A DNA stretch of 64,000 bases, taken from positions 1 to 64,000 of the forward strand of contig JBMSYN010000011.1 in NCBI GenBank assembly GCA_049426725.1. Direction: 5' to 3'. This document shows, one piece after another, positions 62,269 through 64,000 of the stretch (its first letter is position 1; each line of letters opens with the position of its first letter). Under the pieces are notes generated by a model, which had not been told where the DNA came from, made no database searches, and worked only from the letters and a program-made list of their open reading frames with translations. A program made the position numbers and the translations under genes. The DNA comes from UBA961 sp049426725 (GTDB lineage: Bacteria; Bacteroidota; Ignavibacteria; Kapaibacteriales; UBA961).

Positions 62269-62930
62269 GAAGATTGCTCCGATCTATGGAATATTGATTG
62301 TGGGTTAATACCGGGTCTGGCATAAGCATACCTATCAATGAACTCTGTTGAAAAATATGCATCAAGACCCGAAACAGTCAATGTTCCGGCTTTATGCAAA
62401 TCAACAAATCCATCCTCTTGGACATATGATGAAGGGATGATGACTTCAACAATCTCACCAATCAGAAAAATTGTACCATTGAGCGGAATGGGCATGTGCA
62501 TTCGATATTTCATCATCATCTTTACAGAACTTTCGCGAATATAAGGTGCCATTCCACTTGGTGAATATTCTTCATTGAAATTGCATGCATCGAATTCAGA
62601 AATATCATCATCGAATTTTGCACTTGCTTGATGTGCCATTGGGAGCATATTGTGATGAATGTGATTGATGGTGTAATATTCATGAGCAAGAATATTTTCA
62701 AGCGTATGTCTGCGAACCGTCTCCGGCCTGAATATCATGCCAAGCAAAGGAGGATTCGCTCCTACATGAACGATTGAATTGAATACACCGATATTGGATA
62801 TTCCATCAGCATTTTTCGTTCCAATCAAAGCAAGTGATTTGAATCCTGAAAGAGAATTGAAAAAAGTTGCCCTATAACGTTCAGGCAATTCTTTCATGTG
62901 CTCAGTTCTAATATTCAGTATGTTATCCAT
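62265..62930 (-). CDS. flavin reductase-like FMN-binding protein
   Basis: A 221-residue protein of the flavin reductase/FMN-binding split-barrel group. The N-terminal half (NSLSGFKSLALIGTKNADGISNIG, FNSIVHVGANPPLLGMIFRP) matches the FMN site of the family; the C-terminal half is a beta barrel with a short loop. The physiological substrate is unknown. ATG 62930 overlaps the rhodanese stop by one base (TAATG); an ATG at 62942 would overlap it by 13 nt. It is followed by the TIGR01777 gene with a 4-nt overlap. Confidence 0.85.
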   Translation of the reverse strand: MDNILNIRTEHMKELPERYRATFFNSLSGFKSLALIGTKNADGISNIGVFNSIVHVGANPPLLGMIFRPETVRRHTLENILAHEYYTINHIHHNMLPMAHQASAKFDDDISEFDACNFNEEYSPSGMAPYIRESSVKMMMKYRMHMPIPLNGTIFLIGEIVEVIIPSSYVQEDGFVDLHKAGTLTVSGLDAYFSTEFIDRYAYARPGINPQSIFHRSEQSS

Positions 62931-63229
62931 TATGCTTCCCAATCCAACATCCCACCTACAAGATTTAATACATTAAATCCTCTTGCATAGAGATATTCGC
63001 AGGCATTCCCGCTACGTCCACCACTTCTACAATACAAGATCAATTCATGTTCTTTGAAATGCTCCAATTCTTGAATCCGAGAAGGGAGGGTATCCAAAGG
63101 TATGAGAATTGAGTTTGGAATATGTGATTGCTCATGTTCTTCAGGTTGTCGAACATCGATCAATACCGGTGTCTCGCCTATGTCGAGTCTCATTCTCAAT
63201 TCTTCCGGGGTAATGATGCCATAACTCAT
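62930..63229 (-). CDS. single-domain rhodanese
   Basis: A 99-residue rhodanese-like protein. The active-site loop is CRSGGRS (Cys near residue 68), and VLIDVRQPEEHEQSHIPNS is the family N-terminal signature. It probably carries persulfide sulfur on the loop Cys; the acceptor is unknown. It has no signal peptide. It lies 11 nt after the beta-barrel-like gene and is coupled to the flavin reductase. Confidence 0.92.
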   Translation of the reverse strand: MSYGIITPEELRMRLDIGETPVLIDVRQPEEHEQSHIPNSILIPLDTLPSRIQELEHFKEHELILYCRSGGRSGNACEYLYARGFNVLNLVGGMLDWEA

Positions 63230-63240
63230 GATGTTTAACC

Positions 63241-64000
63241 TTAAAATGTACTTCGAATGCCAACATTAAAACGTAATGAGGAGAAATTCCATAAAGAGGC
63301 ATCATTGCCTACTTGACTCAAGATTGAATTCAAGACTCTTTGATATTGAGCTTCCCCAAACAATGCGATAGATGGTGAAATTGCTTTTTGAACTCCCAAT
63401 CCTATATGAGCTGAAAACCAAAGCGATGAAATTTCATCGAGTGTTGTATTACCAAGTGGCAATTCTCTTGTGCCTGTCTGTACATATGAATAAGACATGG
63501 GGGAGTCAATGGTTCTAAAAGCATTTGCATCTTTGTTTATGAGCAATGATGCCTGCCCCATTACAAACGTATAAAACATATCATCAAGTTGCCAACGGAA
63601 TCCACCGGAGAATGACAAGGTTGGAAGATTGGCTTGCAACACTTTTGATTCACGAAAGGGTACATAGGTATTGGTCACGCTATCATAAACCTGTACAGAA
63701 TTTGTGTCTTGTCCACGAAGATTCACAGAATACGGTAAATATTCCAATCGGAACATTGGTTTGAATGGAGATTCTTTTCGAGATCCTACATGCAATCCTA
63801 ATCCCAGAGGTGAGGTGCTTTCGGCTTGAAAGCCTGCTGGCGATTGTAGCATTGCAATGGTTTTTGGTGAAGAAGCCAAATCATGAAACTGAGTACTTGC
63901 TATTGCATAGGTACCCCATTCCCATGAGGATTGCCGTGGAGCAATGGGCTTCTGTTCTACTGTTGTTTGAAAAGAAGCGCCCTCATATTGCAGTATGAAT
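63241..64000 (-). CDS. C-terminal part of a beta-barrel-like surface protein, cut by the window edge
   Basis: The minus-strand frame is open from the window edge to the stop at 63241, giving the last 252 residues of a longer protein. The visible part alternates hydrophobic and polar residues in strands and ends with a terminal Phe (LRFNVGIRSTF), as in outer-membrane beta barrels recognised by the BAM complex. Turns are rich in Asn, Ser and Gly. There is no cleavable signal in view because the start lies outside the window; the TTG at 63879 is internal. I cannot assign a family. Confidence 0.65.
   Translation of the reverse strand, partial: FILQYEGASFQTTVEQKPIAPRQSSWEWGTYAIASTQFHDLASSPKTIAMLQSPAGFQAESTSPLGLGLHVGSRKESPFKPMFRLEYLPYSVNLRGQDTNSVQVYDSVTNTYVPFRESKVLQANLPTLSFSGGFRWQLDDMFYTFVMGQASLLINKDANAFRTIDSPMSYSYVQTGTRELPLGNTTLDEISSLWFSAHIGLGVQKAISPSIALFGEAQYQRVLNSILSQVGNDASLWNFSSLRFNVGIRSTF

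Noticed and set aside
1..64000. Phage, insertion sequence, toxin-antitoxin or defence genes
   Set aside because: No transposase, integrase, terminal inverted repeats, restriction, CRISPR-associated or toxin-like genes were seen in any frame.

Overview
The window is 64 kb of AT-rich bacterial chromosome, densely packed with core-metabolism genes on both strands. I see no plasmid, phage, insertion sequence or CRISPR array. The gene content points to a Gram-negative of the Bacteroidota/Chlorobiota (FCB) group, possibly near Kapabacteria or Ignavibacteria. The supporting signs are type IX secretion C-terminal domains on two exported proteins, an LpxH-type lipid A hydrolase and LolD (an outer membrane), BshA (bacillithiol), a DUF1800/DUF1501 pair, and Bacteroidetes-type promoters (TTG, 19-20 nt spacer, TATTTTTG) in front of all three RNA genes. 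The lineage is an inference; no rRNA is present to settle it.

Layout. 1-400: the 3' end of an unidentified gene, short tandem repeats, a palindrome and tRNA-Leu. 0.4-6.3 kb: a large Asp-box surface protein, agmatinase, LpxH and an unknown exported protein. 6.3-12 kb: a small exported protein, SMC and an OstA/LptA-like protein. 12-24.5 kb: NadC, an amino acid permease, an enoyl-ACP reductase, a SRAP (YedK) protein, BshA, a YigZ protein, PurL, UvrC, purine nucleoside phosphorylase, SRP RNA, tRNA-Arg and an M16 peptidase. 24.5-31 kb: a tightly coupled minus-strand operon gcvP - small membrane protein - MDR oxidoreductase - feoA - feoB. 31-38.3 kb: DUF1800/DUF1501, a DcuC-like carrier, DedA and an M61 peptidase. 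38.3-48.4 kb: an RG-repeat protein with a pseudouridine-synthase-like domain, then sugar-transfer genes (four glycosyltransferase-type ORFs) with AccA, an RNA methyltransferase and a PHP-type membrane protein among them. 48.4-54.8 kb: lysS, diverging from infC-rpmI-rplT-pheS-lolD-plsC-Yip1-like. 54.8-59.3 kb: a metallophosphoesterase, manA, folD, a PduO-type adenosyltransferase and hutI. 59.3-64 kb: a SPOR/TPR protein, murG, a TIGR01777 epimerase, a flavin reductase, a rhodanese and the C-terminal part of a beta-barrel-like protein.

Architecture. Neighbouring genes on one strand often overlap by 1-4 nt (ATGA, TAATG, TTGA). Eight convergent pairs have stop codons that abut or overlap with no terminator between them. 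Most clear intrinsic terminators serve minus-strand units. Shine-Dalgarno sequences are weak or absent before many genes, but rplT has a perfect AGGAGG.

I found no convincing new multi-gene system. The most unusual signals are core-family proteins with altered parts: a pseudouridine-synthase domain with Glu in place of its catalytic Asp behind a 265-residue RG-repeat tail; a glycosyltransferase fused to a sugar-phosphate transferase domain that has lost its catalytic Asp-Glu pair; a MurG with Asp in place of the His of its glycine-rich loop; and an IF3 with a Pro/Gly/Arg-rich N-terminal extension.
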